DNA from: Olsenella_K absiana
Lineage (GTDB): Bacteria; Actinomycetota; Coriobacteriia; Coriobacteriales; Atopobiaceae
Length of the DNA: 64,000 nucleotides
Direction of reading: 5' to 3'
Assembly: GCF_036408855.1 (NCBI RefSeq)
Contig: NZ_JAZGJQ010000005.1
Location: forward strand, 77,979 to 141,978
Shown: positions 16,727-27,498 of the stretch, one piece after another
How positions within the stretch are numbered: position 1 is the stretch's first letter
Layout: the number at the start of each line of letters is the position of its first letter
Notes under the pieces: model-generated
Database searches by the model: none
Seen by the model: only the letters and a program-made list of their open reading frames with translations
What the model was told of the DNA's origin: nothing
Made by a program: the position numbers and the translations under genes

Positions 16727-18235
16727 CTACTGGCGCTGGCTCGCCTCGAGGCGCTCGCGCAGCTCGCGATGGCCGATCGGCAGCACCAGGGTGAAGGTGG
16801 TGCCGACGCCCTCCTCGGAGTCCACCTTAATCGTGCCGTTGTGCCGGTCGATGATCTCCTTGGTGAGCGAGAGGCCCACGCCGAGGCCACCCGCGACCCG
16901 CTCCCTGCTGGCGTCGGAGCGCCAGAAGCGGCTGAAGACCCGCGGGATGTCCTCCTTGGCGATGCCGATGCCGGTGTCCTTGACCGAGATGAGCACGTCG
17001 CTGCGGGTCTTGCCGACCGAGACGGTCACCGTGCCCCCCTCGGGCGTGTAGCGCATCGCGTTGCTCATGAGGTTCACGGTGGCCTCGCGGATGAGGTCGG
17101 GGTCGAGCTCCGCGTAGAACTCCTTGGAGCCCGTGTTGTTCTCGAAGATGAGGTCGAGACCGTTGTCGGAGAAGAGCTGGGCCTGATAGGTCACGAGCCC
17201 GTTGACCATGCCGACGACGTCGGTGCTCTCCTTCTTGCAGGGCGTCTTGCCGTTCTCCATGCGCGAGAGGCGCAGCATGGCGTCGACCAGGCGCGAGAGG
17301 CGACGGACCTCGATCGCGACGGTGGCGAGGTGCTCGTCGTCGGTCGGCAGCACGCCGTCCTGCATCGCCTCGACCGTCGCCTGCATCGCCATCAGCGGCG
17401 TGCGCAACTCGTGGGCCACGTCGCTCGTGAGGCGGTGCTCGAGCTTGATGTCGCGCTCGAGGGTGGTGGCCATGTCGTCGAAGGTCTCGGCAAGCTGGCC
17501 GATCTCGTCCCTGCCCGCAAGGCCGGTCCGAGCGGAGAGGTTACCGTTGCGGATCTGGCTCGCCGTGGTGGTGATCCGCTTGAGCGGGCGGGTCAGGGCG
17601 CGCGAGACGAAGTAGCCGATCAGGCAGGCGAGCACCAGGGCGACGCAGCCTGCAGAGAAGATCGCGCCGAAGGAGTTGGCGCGGAAGGCCGAGTCGCTCT
17701 TGGTGAAGAAGGCGTCGGAGCCCATGGCGAAGAAGCGGAGCGTCCCAACCTTCTGGCCCGCCGAGGTGATGACGTCCGAGGAGACGACCGACTCGGCGCT
17801 CGGGGGCGCCGTGGTGGTGCCCCTTCCGGAGTCGATCCGGGGGAGGTTCGTGTCGTCGAAGAGCACGGTGCCGTCCACGTCGAGCAGCTGGACGCCCACG
17901 TCGTTCATCAGCTCGGCCGAGTGGCGGACCGACTCCATCGCGTCTCCCGACCACCGGCCGTCGCTCTCATACTGCTGGGCCATGGCCGACGACATGCTGT
18001 CAGCCGTGCGCTGCATGTTCTCGCGCGCGTACTTCTGGAACTGCCCGGTCCACACGTAGGCCAGAACCAGCGCGAGCACCACGACCGTCATGAGCGCCGT
18101 CCCCGCGAAGGCGAGCGTCATCCTCGTCGCGTAGGTGTAGGTGGGCTTGGGGTTGGGCTTGATCGTGTTGTAGGACGAGGAGCTCGCGCCTGCGGGCGCC
18201 TCGTCGTGCGCGCCGGCGCCCTTCTTGTGGCGCAC
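16727..18235 (-). CDS. Membrane sensor histidine kinase
   Basis: The 502-residue protein has a GTG start three bases after the response-regulator stop. The first membrane helix is at about 40-65 (MTLAFAGTALMTVVVLALVLAYVW), an extracytoplasmic sensor follows to about 185, and the second helix is at about 188-212. Then come a HAMP domain (SRALTRPLKRITTTASQI), a HisKA dimerisation helix with phosphoacceptor His (TSDVAHELRTPL), and the ATPase with N box (EATVNLMSNAMRYTP), G1 (VKDTGIGI), F box (FSRFWR) and G2 (GGLGVGLSL). It partners the response regulator encoded just upstream. The stimulus is unknown. The arrangement resembles MtrB/PhoR-type kinases. Confidence 0.93.
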   Translation of the reverse strand: MRHKKGAGAHDEAPAGASSSSYNTIKPNPKPTYTYATRMTLAFAGTALMTVVVLALVLAYVWTGQFQKYARENMQRTADSMSSAMAQQYESDGRWSGDAMESVRHSAELMNDVGVQLLDVDGTVLFDDTNLPRIDSGRGTTTAPPSAESVVSSDVITSAGQKVGTLRFFAMGSDAFFTKSDSAFRANSFGAIFSAGCVALVLACLIGYFVSRALTRPLKRITTTASQIRNGNLSARTGLAGRDEIGQLAETFDDMATTLERDIKLEHRLTSDVAHELRTPLMAMQATVEAMQDGVLPTDDEHLATVAIEVRRLSRLVDAMLRLSRMENGKTPCKKESTDVVGMVNGLVTYQAQLFSDNGLDLIFENNTGSKEFYAELDPDLIREATVNLMSNAMRYTPEGGTVTVSVGKTRSDVLISVKDTGIGIAKEDIPRVFSRFWRSDASRERVAGGLGVGLSLTKEIIDRHNGTIKVDSEEGVGTTFTLVLPIGHRELRERLEASQRQ

Positions 18236-18238
18236 GGC

Positions 18239-18970
18239 CTACTTCGCCTTCGGCTTCTGCTTGGCCTTCTCGGCATCCCCCGCCTCGAAGCGGTAGCCGA
18301 CGCCGTGGACGGTGTAGAGCCAGCGCGGGTTGCGCGGGTCGTCGCCGAGCTTGGCGCGGAGGTTCTTGACGTGGGAGTCGATCGTGCGCTCGTAGCCCTC
18401 GAAGTCGTAGCCGAGGACCTTCTCCACGAGTTCCATGCGGGTGTACACGCGGCCCGGGAAGCGCGCGAGGGTGGTCAGGAGCTTGAACTCGGAGGCCGTG
18501 AGGTCGACCTCGCGGTCGTCAATCATTACCTTGTGACCCGAGATGTCGATGACAAGGTCGCCGAAGTCGAGCACCTCGAGCTGCGGCTCGCTCTCCGTGT
18601 GGGCGCGGCGCAGCAGGGCGCGGACGCGCGCGACGAGCTCGCGGGGCGAGAAGGGCTTGATCAGGTAGTCGTCAGCGCCGAGCTCGAGGCCGATGATGCG
18701 GTCCTCGACCTCGCCCTTGGCGGTCAGCATGATGATGGGCACGTTGGAGGTCTCGCGAATGGCGCGGCAGACGCGCTCGCCGGAGAGCTTGGGGAGCATC
18801 AGGTCGAGGATGATCAGGTCGAACGAGTGCTTCTCGAACTCCTCGACGGCGCTCTGGCCGTCGCCGACGCCGCGGACCGAGTAGTTCTCCCTCTCGAGGT
18901 AGGCTGCGACGGCATCTCGTATGGTCTTCTCGTCCTCGACCAAAAGAATTCTCTTCTCCTCAGAAGCCAT
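18239..18970 (-). CDS. OmpR/PhoB-family response regulator
   Basis: The 243-residue protein has a receiver domain (KRILLVEDEKTIRDAV, phospho-acceptor Asp in LIILDLMLPKLSGE, conserved Thr/Lys at MLTAKGE and LIKPFSPREL) and a C-terminal winged helix (ASEFKLLTTLARFPGRVYTR...RTIDSHVKNLRAKLGDD), so it is a DNA-binding transcription factor. The ATG at 18970 is chosen because GGAGGGGC sits just upstream; a GTG 15 bases further up would place that site inside the gene. It is the first gene of the two-gene operon with the histidine kinase. Confidence 0.94.
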   Translation of the reverse strand: MASEEKRILLVEDEKTIRDAVAAYLERENYSVRGVGDGQSAVEEFEKHSFDLIILDLMLPKLSGERVCRAIRETSNVPIIMLTAKGEVEDRIIGLELGADDYLIKPFSPRELVARVRALLRRAHTESEPQLEVLDFGDLVIDISGHKVMIDDREVDLTASEFKLLTTLARFPGRVYTRMELVEKVLGYDFEGYERTIDSHVKNLRAKLGDDPRNPRWLYTVHGVGYRFEAGDAEKAKQKPKAK

Positions 18971-19155
18971 AGCGCCCCTCCACACCTTTCATGCCGGCGA
19001 AGCCGCCGGCGGTATTCCGCACAAAACCCATATATACAGCCAATAGTGTACCCCATACACCAAGGGGCGAGGCACTAGAAGCCGCCCGCAGGCGGTAGGT
19101 CCTCGGGCGGCGGCGGGCACGGCGGGGGCGCGGGCGGCGAGAAGGACGTGGAGGC

Positions 19156-20397
19156 CTACAGCGTGAAGATGCGGACCGTGACCGAGGACGGGTAGCCCGT
19201 CTCCTCGTCCTTGACCGTCGCGAAGGTCACGAACTTGTCGGTCCTGCCCACCCGCGCCGGGAACTCCCCGTAGTCCATGCAGCGGTTGGTGGCGGGCAGG
19301 ACGCTGTAGGTCGACGCCGCGGTGTTCACCACGAAGTAGGAGGCGCGGCTCTTGATGACGTAGGTGCCGTCCTTGCCCGCGACGTTGGCGGAGGGCTCGC
19401 GGGAGAGCCGGACGAAGCCCGAGGCGTCCTGGCCCGTGCCGATGTAGGTGCCCATCGAGCTCAGGAGGTCGCCGGTGCCGTAGCTGGCCTCGACGGAGAG
19501 CGCGAACTTGTCGCCCATGCGCACCGCGTAGAACGGCTTCACGCCCTTGGGCATCACGAGCTGGTCGACCACCGTCGAGAGGTCGTCGGAGAGGCTGTAG
19601 GCGGTGATGCCGTAGTAGACGCCCTCGCTCTGCCGGACGCGCGGGGCGAGCGTCACCGTGCCGTCCGAGACGGCCGGCGCGCACGCGAAGCGTCCGGGGG
19701 ACTCGACGACCGCCTTTGCGTCGCTCTGCCCGAGCTTCCAGAGGTAGCAGTAGGAGCTCTCGCTCGTCCTGGAGCCCGAGGTGGAGGGCATGACCTGCCA
19801 GATGACCTCGTTGTCCGTGCACGCGAACTTGGGAGGGTCGAAGTCCGCGCCGCCCTGCCAGAGCGTGGAGGTGTCCCCACTGAGCGTGCCGGCGGAGAAG
19901 CCCGAGCAGTAGAGCGCCCAGTCCGCGGTGAGGTAGTCGTACTCCACCCAGGCGTAGACCTTGTCGGAGCAGCGCACGTCATAGATGACGGCCGTCGGGC
20001 TCGAGCTCAGCGTCTTGGGGATGACCTCGGCGAGGCTGCCGTCGTCGAGCGAGAGGGCGCAGCCCTTGACCATGGGCGAGGCGGAGGAGCCGGCGAGCAC
20101 CACCGGGATCCAGGTCCCCTCCGCCTCGTGAAGGACGCTCCCCAGGGGCAGGCTCCACGAGGGGCCCTCGGACAGGGAGAGGTCGGCCTCCTGGTAGGAG
20201 TCAAGCACGGAGGTGGCGGAGTCGGACGAGACGACCGTCGGCTCGGGGGTCGCATCGTCGGAGCGGTGCGTACAGCCGGAGAGGACGCCGACGCACGCGG
20301 CGGCGGCCCCCGTGGCGGCGAGGCCCCTGAAGAGGCCCCGCCGCGTCATGCTGTGCCTGGCAGGACGCTCGCCGCGCCCTCGGGAACGCAAGGACAT
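19156..20397 (-). CDS. Secreted lipoprotein with twin-arginine-like signal, possible beta-propeller
   Basis: The 413-residue protein carries MTRRGLFRGLA at residues 17-27 (twin-Arg), a hydrophobic stretch, and the lipobox VLSGC with the lipidated Cys at 42. The mature part has repeated beta-rich segments (for example YDVRCSDKVYAWVEYDYL, YYGITAYSLSDDL and YVIKSRASYFVV) that suggest a beta-propeller fold, though I cannot confirm it. It lies 18 bases after purB with its own GAGGGAG site, and before the two-component genes. In mycobacteria a beta-propeller lipoprotein (LpqB) accompanies MtrAB; the analogy is only suggestive. Confidence 0.75.
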   Translation of the reverse strand: MSLRSRGRGERPARHSMTRRGLFRGLAATGAAAACVGVLSGCTHRSDDATPEPTVVSSDSATSVLDSYQEADLSLSEGPSWSLPLGSVLHEAEGTWIPVVLAGSSASPMVKGCALSLDDGSLAEVIPKTLSSSPTAVIYDVRCSDKVYAWVEYDYLTADWALYCSGFSAGTLSGDTSTLWQGGADFDPPKFACTDNEVIWQVMPSTSGSRTSESSYCYLWKLGQSDAKAVVESPGRFACAPAVSDGTVTLAPRVRQSEGVYYGITAYSLSDDLSTVVDQLVMPKGVKPFYAVRMGDKFALSVEASYGTGDLLSSMGTYIGTGQDASGFVRLSREPSANVAGKDGTYVIKSRASYFVVNTAASTYSVLPATNRCMDYGEFPARVGRTDKFVTFATVKDEETGYPSSVTVRIFTL

Positions 20398-20415
20398 CCG
20401 ATGAGGCTCCCTCTG

Positions 20416-21759
<1,344 letters not shown>

Positions 21760-21999
21760 CCGCGTTCCTTTCGCACCGACGTTTGCGACGCCTCAGATTC
21801 TACCGCGGCGTCACCGTCGAGGTTCGGGGCCACGGTTTCGCATGCAGATTCCCGGAGGGCGAATATAATCTCAAGTTAGTGACGGGCTCCCTACGGCGTG
21901 GCGCTCGACGCGCGCTGGTGGCCACGAGCCCCAGGACCTTCTCGATCCATGCCGCCGAGAGGCGGCTTCCCGGTAGGTGCTCGAGCGGAAGGACGAGAG

Positions 22000-22218
22000 A
22001 TGGAACGCGTCATAGTCGATCGCTTCGAGGGTAGCTTCGCCGTGGTCGAGGTCGGCCTCGGACTGATGCGCAACGTGCCACGCGCGCAGCTCCCCACCAC
22101 GACGCACGAGGGTGACGTGCTCGTGTTCGACGGGCGCATCTATCGCAGGGACCCCGGCGCCACGGGCGAGCGCGCCAATCGTCTGCGCGGGCGGGTACAC
22201 CGCCTCTTCGGGAACTAG
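22000..22218 (+). CDS. DUF3006-like small protein
   Basis: The 72-residue protein begins MERVIVDRFEGSFAVVE and continues with a small beta-rich domain (LPTTTHEGDVLVFDGRIYRRD), the pattern of DUF3006 proteins, whose function is unknown. The start is the ATG preceded by a GGAAGGA purine-rich site nine bases upstream. The frame stays open upstream to 21898 but has no supporting site. It is a single plus-strand gene between purB and argH, followed by strong palindromic hairpins. Confidence 0.7.
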   Translation: MERVIVDRFEGSFAVVEVGLGLMRNVPRAQLPTTTHEGDVLVFDGRIYRRDPGATGERANRLRGRVHRLFGN

Positions 22219-22271
22219 CACGGACAAGAGGCCCCGGCCGAGAAGGACCTCGGTCCGGACGGAGATGCCAC

Positions 22272-22297
22272 GGAGGGCGCCCCGCGGGGCGCCCTCC
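22272..22297. terminator. Perfect 26-base palindromic hairpin
   Basis: Two 13-base arms, GGAGGGCGCCCCG and CGGGGCGCCCTCC, abut with no spacer. It lies after the DUF3006 gene and before the 3' end of argH, so it probably helps end or insulate converging transcripts. There is no T tract on either side. Confidence 0.55.
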
Positions 22298-22306
22298 TGC
22301 TCTCGC

Positions 22307-22352
22307 GGCCCCCTCCGGGCGGCGCCGCACGCGCCGGCGCCGCCCGGGGGCC
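22307..22352. terminator. Large GC hairpin downstream of argH
   Basis: GGGCGGCGCCG (22317-22327) pairs with CGGCGCCGCCC (22335-22345), extended by GGCCCCC (22307-22313) with GGGGGCC (22346-22352) across a three-base bulge. It is 18 bases past the argH stop on the minus strand. No T tract follows. Confidence 0.55.
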
Positions 22353-22370
22353 GGGTCCTTCTCCTTGCCC

Positions 22371-23771
22371 CTACTTCTCCGGGGCGAGGGCGGCCTCGTC
22401 AGCCTGGAGCGACTGGCGGGCCTCGGCGAGCTGCTGGCGCACCGCCTCGGAGCCGGTGCCGCCGTAGGTGTTGCGCGCGTTCGCGATGCCGGCGGGATCG
22501 AGGTCACGGGCGACGTCGTCCTCGAAGAGGTCGCTCGCCGCCTTGAACTCCGCAGGCGTCAGGTCCTCGAGGCCCTTGTGGTGCTTCTCGCAGTACAGCA
22601 CCAGCTGGCCGACGACGGCGTGGGCCTCGCGGAAGGGCATGCCCTTCTTGGCCAGGTAGTCCGCCACGTCGGTGGCGGAGGTGAAGCCCCTCTGCGCCTG
22701 GGCGAGCATCACATCCTCGTGGACGGTCATCGTCTCGAGCATGCCGGACGCGATCTCCATGCAGTCGGAGAGGGTGCGCACGGCGTCGAGCGGCCCCTCC
22801 TTGCACTCCTGCAGGTCCTTGTTGTAGGCGAGCGGAAGGCTCTTCATGGTGGTGAGCAGCGCCATGAGGTCACCGTAGACGCGGCCCGTCTTGCCGCGCG
22901 TGAGCTCGGCGAAGTCCGGGTTCTTCTTCTGGGGCATGATGCTCGAGCCCGTGGAGTAGGAGTCGGAGAGCGTGATGAAGCCGAACTCGGTGCTGCTCCA
23001 GAGCACGATCTCCTCGCAAAGGCGCGAGAGGTGCATCATGCTCACGCTGCAGGCGTACTCGAGGTCCAGCAGGTAGTCGCGGTCGCTCACCGCGTCGAGC
23101 GAGTTGGGGATCGCGTGGTCGAAGCCCAGGAGCTCCGTGGTGTAGGCGCGGTCGAGCGGGTAGGTCGTGCCGGCGAGCGCCGCGGCGCCGAGCGGGTTGG
23201 CGTCGGCTGCCTTGAGAGCCGCCTCGAGGCGGACGTAGTCGCGCTGGAACATCCAGTAGTACGCGAGGAGGTGGTGCGATAGGAGCACCGGCTGGGCGTG
23301 CTGCAGGTGGGTGTAGCCTGGGAGCACGACGCCGAGGTAGCGCTCTGCGCAGTCCACGAAGGTGCGGCGCAGCTCGACGTTGCCGCGCATGAGCTGCGCG
23401 GTGAGGTCCTTCGCGAGCAGGCGGATGTCAGTCGCCACCTGGTCGTTCCTGCTGCGGCCCGTGTGCAGGCGGGCGCCGGGCTGGCCGATCTGCGCCGTGA
23501 GGCGCGACTCGACGGCCATGTGGACGTCCTCGTCGTTCACGTCCCAGGGGAAGGTGCCGTCGGCGATCTGTTGCGCTATGTCCGCCAGGCCGCGGTCGAT
23601 CGCCTGCTGGTCGGCGTCGGAGATGATGCCCTGCCGGGCCAGCATCCGGGCGTGCGCCCGCGAGCCCGCGACGTCTTGCTGCGCCATGTTCTTGTCGACC
23701 TCGAGCGAGGCGCCGAACTCCTGCGTGAACTGGTCGACGCCCTTCTCGAACCTGCCGCCCCAAAGTGCCAT
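22371..23771 (-). CDS. argH: Argininosuccinate lyase
   Basis: The 466-residue fumarase-superfamily enzyme cleaves argininosuccinate to arginine and fumarate, the last step of arginine synthesis. It has the family N-terminus MALWGGRFEKG, the substrate motif GRSRNDQVATD, VLPGYTHLQHAQPV with the catalytic His, and the signature GSSIMPQKKNPDFAEL. An ATG four codons upstream (23783) is also in frame, but the conserved family start favours 23771. It follows argG on the minus strand after about 140 bases that contain a hairpin. Confidence 0.97.
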   Translation of the reverse strand: MALWGGRFEKGVDQFTQEFGASLEVDKNMAQQDVAGSRAHARMLARQGIISDADQQAIDRGLADIAQQIADGTFPWDVNDEDVHMAVESRLTAQIGQPGARLHTGRSRNDQVATDIRLLAKDLTAQLMRGNVELRRTFVDCAERYLGVVLPGYTHLQHAQPVLLSHHLLAYYWMFQRDYVRLEAALKAADANPLGAAALAGTTYPLDRAYTTELLGFDHAIPNSLDAVSDRDYLLDLEYACSVSMMHLSRLCEEIVLWSSTEFGFITLSDSYSTGSSIMPQKKNPDFAELTRGKTGRVYGDLMALLTTMKSLPLAYNKDLQECKEGPLDAVRTLSDCMEIASGMLETMTVHEDVMLAQAQRGFTSATDVADYLAKKGMPFREAHAVVGQLVLYCEKHHKGLEDLTPAEFKAASDLFEDDVARDLDPAGIANARNTYGGTGSEAVRQQLAEARQSLQADEAALAPEK

Positions 23772-23827
23772 GTGATACCCCATCCTGTCGCCCCGCGCGC
23801 CGGTGCGCGCACGTCACCACTGTAACC

Positions 23828-23860
23828 AAAGGGACCCCACGGCGGCTGCCGCGAGGTCCC
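23828..23860 (-). terminator. Stem-loop between argG and argH
   Basis: On the minus strand GGGACC-TCGCGGC and GCCGTGG-GGTCCC form a 13-pair stem (two wobbles) followed by TTTGG. Its place between two consecutive pathway genes suggests partial termination or 3'-end processing that would lower argH relative to argG. Confidence 0.5.
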
Positions 23861-23910
23861 CTTCCCCATCGTCCGGCCTGGCGCCGCCCAGGCGGCGCGC
23901 TGCGCCTCCG

Positions 23911-25137
<1,227 letters not shown>

Positions 25138-25344
25138 GATGCTCTCCTTATGGTTGGCTTCTTGCGAGGTTAATGACCTGCCGGCCAGGACGCTGGGCTT
25201 GCGCGCCCGCGGACGGGGCCGGGCCTTCTGCCTGACGAGAGGACCTCTACGGGGCCTCCCGACGCTCTCGGGTCCTTGTTGCAAGGGGGTGTTGCTTGCC
25301 AAGCGCGCCTCTGGGCGCGGGCGCAGCGTCGCCGCTGGTGCGGC
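25138..25344 (-). promoter_or_regulatory. Long leader between the Arg-rich peptide and argG
   Basis: This 207-base untranslated stretch can form several hairpins: CTTGGCAAG with CTTGCAACAAG around 25274-25305, and the palindromic GAGGTCCTC around 25239-25247. It contains no T tract suited to an intrinsic terminator. If it attenuates expression it may do so through Rho, ribosome stalling or masking of the argG ribosome-binding site. Confidence 0.4.
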
Positions 25345-25434
25345 CTATCGTCGCTGCGAGATGCGGATGGCGCGGCGTCGCAGGGAGACCTCGTTCGCGT
25401 TGGCGTGGAGCATGTTCGCGAACATACGCTTCAT
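25345..25434 (-). CDS. Arginine-rich leader peptide of argGH (29 residues)
   Basis: The minus-strand ORF starts with ATG at 25434, seven bases after a textbook GAGGAGG ribosome-binding site (25441-25448), and ends with TAG at 25345. It encodes 29 residues. The last 11, RRRAIRISQRR, contain six arginines, with codons CGA CGC CGC, CGC and a terminal CGA CGA directly before the stop. It is the only open frame with a strong start signal between tRNA-Lys and argG. Position, size and the clustered codons for the pathway's end product match a ribosome-mediated attenuation leader. It could also be a small basic protein. Confidence 0.7.
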   Translation of the reverse strand: MKRMFANMLHANANEVSLRRRAIRISQRR

Positions 25435-25460
25435 GGCGTGGCCTCCTCAAAAGCGAGTGG

Positions 25461-25478
25461 CGTGTGCTCTTGCACACG
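25461..25478 (-). promoter_or_regulatory. Hairpin or dyad upstream of the Arg leader peptide
   Basis: CGTGTGC and GCACACG pair perfectly around a four-base spacer. It sits 13 bases upstream of the leader's ribosome-binding site and could be an operator or a 5'-UTR hairpin. A TATGAT -10-like hexamer (minus strand, 25534-25529) lies further upstream without a convincing -35. Confidence 0.3.
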
Positions 25479-25716
25479 GCTGCAGCTTGCACGTCTGCCC
25501 TCTGGCTCCGTGCCTTTCCGTGCCCTGCATCATAGGCCGAATCGCCATCACGCGACCGGGAATCCCTTTATTCGCCGCCAACCGAAACATGCAGGATACA
25601 TTCGTGCGAGAAGGACGGGGAGCCGCGGGGATCGTGCGCGCGGCGGGCGTGCATCTCCTGTGTTCGCGACCGTCACGTCCAGCCATGCCTTATTGCAGAT
25701 AACGTTGCAGACATAG

Positions 25717-25751
25717 CAAAGCAGGCCAGAGCGGCTAGCGCCCTGACCTGC
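25717..25751 (-). terminator. Terminator of tRNA-Lys
   Basis: GCAGGCCAG (25721-25729) pairs with CTGACCTGC (25743-25751) with one wobble, and the minus strand continues TTTGCTATG. It begins nine bases after the tRNA. Confidence 0.65.
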
Positions 25752-25759
25752 GTGTTCTC

Positions 25760-25835
25760 TGGTGCGCCCTGTGGGCCTCGAACCCACGACCTTGGGATTA
25801 AAAGTCCCCTGCTCTACCAACTGAGCTAAGGGCGC
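25760..25835 (-). tRNA. tRNA-Lys (anticodon TTT)
   Basis: Acceptor GCGCCCT pairs with AGGGCGC. The anticodon loop is CTTTTAA with anticodon TTT. The D-arm is AGCTCAGTTGGTAGAGC, the T-loop GTTCGAGGC, and CCA is encoded. Confidence 0.97.
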
Positions 25836-25905
25836 GCGCTTGTGATTCTATCACGCCACCCTGGCAACCACCTGGCCCGAAGCCAGGCCGGCAGGCGGGG
25901 CGCCC

Positions 25906-27186
25906 CTACGCACCCCAGGCCCAGGTGCCGTCGACGAACACGGGTACCTCCTCGCCCTCGGGCGTCACGCCCGTCACGCTGAGGTCGTCGGTGCCGATCA
26001 TGAAGTCGACGTGCGTGTGGCTCTGGTTCACGCCGTGCGCGAGGAGCTCCTCCTTCGACATGTCGAGGCCGCCGGCGAGGCACTCGGGAAAGCCCATGCC
26101 CAGGGCGAGGTGGCAGCTCGCGTTCTCGTCGTAGAGCGTGTCGTAGAACAGGATGCCGCTCTGGCGGATGGGCGTATCCTTGGCGATGAGCGCGCACTCG
26201 CCGAGGCGACAGGCGTTCTCGTCCGTGTCCACGATCTGCTTGAGCACCTCGTAGCCGCCCTTTGCCCCGTACTCCACCACGCGACCGCCCTCGAAGCGCA
26301 GCCAGAAGTCTCGGACGATCTGACCGGCGTGCACCAGGGGCATGGCGGAGAAGACGATCCCGTCCGCGCGGGTGCGGTCAGGCGTGGTGAAGACCTCCTC
26401 GGTCGGGATGTTGGGGAAGTAGCTCACGCCGTCGACCGTGGTCGCCGCGCCTCCCTCCCAGATGCCGCCGCGGTTGAGCCCGACCGTGAGGTCGGTGCCG
26501 TTCGAGGCGCGATAGTGCAGCCTGTCGAAGGCGTAGCCGTTGAGCAGCGACTTGTTCCTCTCGAAGGTCGCGTTGTGCGCGTCCCACTCAGCCTCCGGGT
26601 CGGTGCCGGAGGACCTGGCGACGCACAGGATCTCCCTCCAGAGCCTGAGCTGGGCCTCGTCGGCGTCGAGGTCGGGGAAGACCGTCTTGGCCCAGGCGGC
26701 GATGGGGACGCCGGCTATGCACCAGGTGTTGCGGCCGAAGTCGAGGCCGGAGCGGAACGCCTTGCACTCGCTGTTGCGGGCGCGCGAGGCCGCAGCGGGC
26801 TTCGCCGGGTCGACGCCTGCGAGGGCCGAGGGATCCTGGCCCTCGAGGAAGAGGAAGGCAGCCCCCGCCTCGGCGAGTGAGTCGAGCTGCTCGCGCTTCC
26901 ACGAGGGGGTGTGGCGGAAGTACTCGAGGCCGACGTTCTGGTAGGTCAGGCGCGTGATCTCGTCGTCCGCCCACAGGACGGTCACGTGGCTCGCGCCGGC
27001 CTCGTAGGCCGCACGGGTCACCTTGCGCGCGAAGTCGGCGCGCTCGACGGGGGCGGTGAGCACGAGCTCCTGGCCAGGCTGCAGGGCGACACCCCTCCTC
27101 ACGATGAGGCGGGCGTATCGGTCGAGCTGGAGCTGGAGCCCCTCCCCCTCGCCGGCGGGCGGCTCTTCTCGCTGGATTGTGGTCAT
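25906..27186 (-). CDS. M29-family (AmpS/PepS-like) aminopeptidase
   Basis: The 426-residue thermophilic-aminopeptidase-family (M29) metallopeptidase releases N-terminal residues in the cytoplasm. The N-terminal domain (YARLIVRRGVALQPGQELVL) and the C-terminal metal-binding segments are typical: IPTEEVFTTPDRTRADG, a Glu-rich LRFEGGRVVEYGAKGG, GECALI, ENASCHLALGMGF and NQSHTHVDFMIGT. The ATG at 27186 has a GAAAGGAAG site; the longer upstream frame runs into the tRNA-Gly region. It is a single gene between two minus-strand tRNA genes. Confidence 0.92.
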   Translation of the reverse strand: MTTIQREEPPAGEGEGLQLQLDRYARLIVRRGVALQPGQELVLTAPVERADFARKVTRAAYEAGASHVTVLWADDEITRLTYQNVGLEYFRHTPSWKREQLDSLAEAGAAFLFLEGQDPSALAGVDPAKPAAASRARNSECKAFRSGLDFGRNTWCIAGVPIAAWAKTVFPDLDADEAQLRLWREILCVARSSGTDPEAEWDAHNATFERNKSLLNGYAFDRLHYRASNGTDLTVGLNRGGIWEGGAATTVDGVSYFPNIPTEEVFTTPDRTRADGIVFSAMPLVHAGQIVRDFWLRFEGGRVVEYGAKGGYEVLKQIVDTDENACRLGECALIAKDTPIRQSGILFYDTLYDENASCHLALGMGFPECLAGGLDMSKEELLAHGVNQSHTHVDFMIGTDDLSVTGVTPEGEEVPVFVDGTWAWGA

Positions 27187-27251
27187 GGCGCTTCCTTTCG
27201 GTCGGGCGCGCGGCCGATCCGCACTCCCAGGCCTGGAGATCTTCCCAACAG

Positions 27252-27272
27252 AAAAGGCCCCCGAAGGGGCCT
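27252..27272 (-). terminator. Terminator of tRNA-Gly
   Basis: On the minus strand AGGCCCC-TTCG-GGGGCCT is a seven-pair UUCG-type tetraloop stem, followed by TTTTC. It lies in the leader of the aminopeptidase gene. Confidence 0.9.
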
Positions 27273-27282
27273 GTAGGTGCTC

Positions 27283-27357
27283 TGGAGCGGGCAACGGGAT
27301 TCGAACCCGCGGATGACGGCTTGGGAAGCCGTTGCCTTACCACTTGGCGATGCCCGC
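27283..27357 (-). tRNA. tRNA-Gly (anticodon CCC)
   Basis: Acceptor GCGGGCA pairs with TGCCCGC. The anticodon arm ACGGC-TTCCCAA-GCCGT gives CCC. The discriminator is U, as usual for tRNA-Gly, and CCA is encoded. Confidence 0.96.
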
Positions 27358-27498
27358 ATGTAGAAGGGATTCTAGCACACAATCACGTGGTCGGTACGAG
27401 ATTTGGAAACCCGCACAGAAAGGAGCCGGGCAGGCGCGGCCCGCGCGCGGAGAAGGACGCGGGGCAGGCGGCGGGCCGCATTGCGGCCCGCCCGTACC

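Noticed and set aside
25247..25492. 81-codon minus-strand frame covering the argG leader
   Set aside because: It lacks a ribosome-binding site and overlaps, in another frame, the short ORF that has a strong one. The Arg-rich 29-codon ORF explains the region better.
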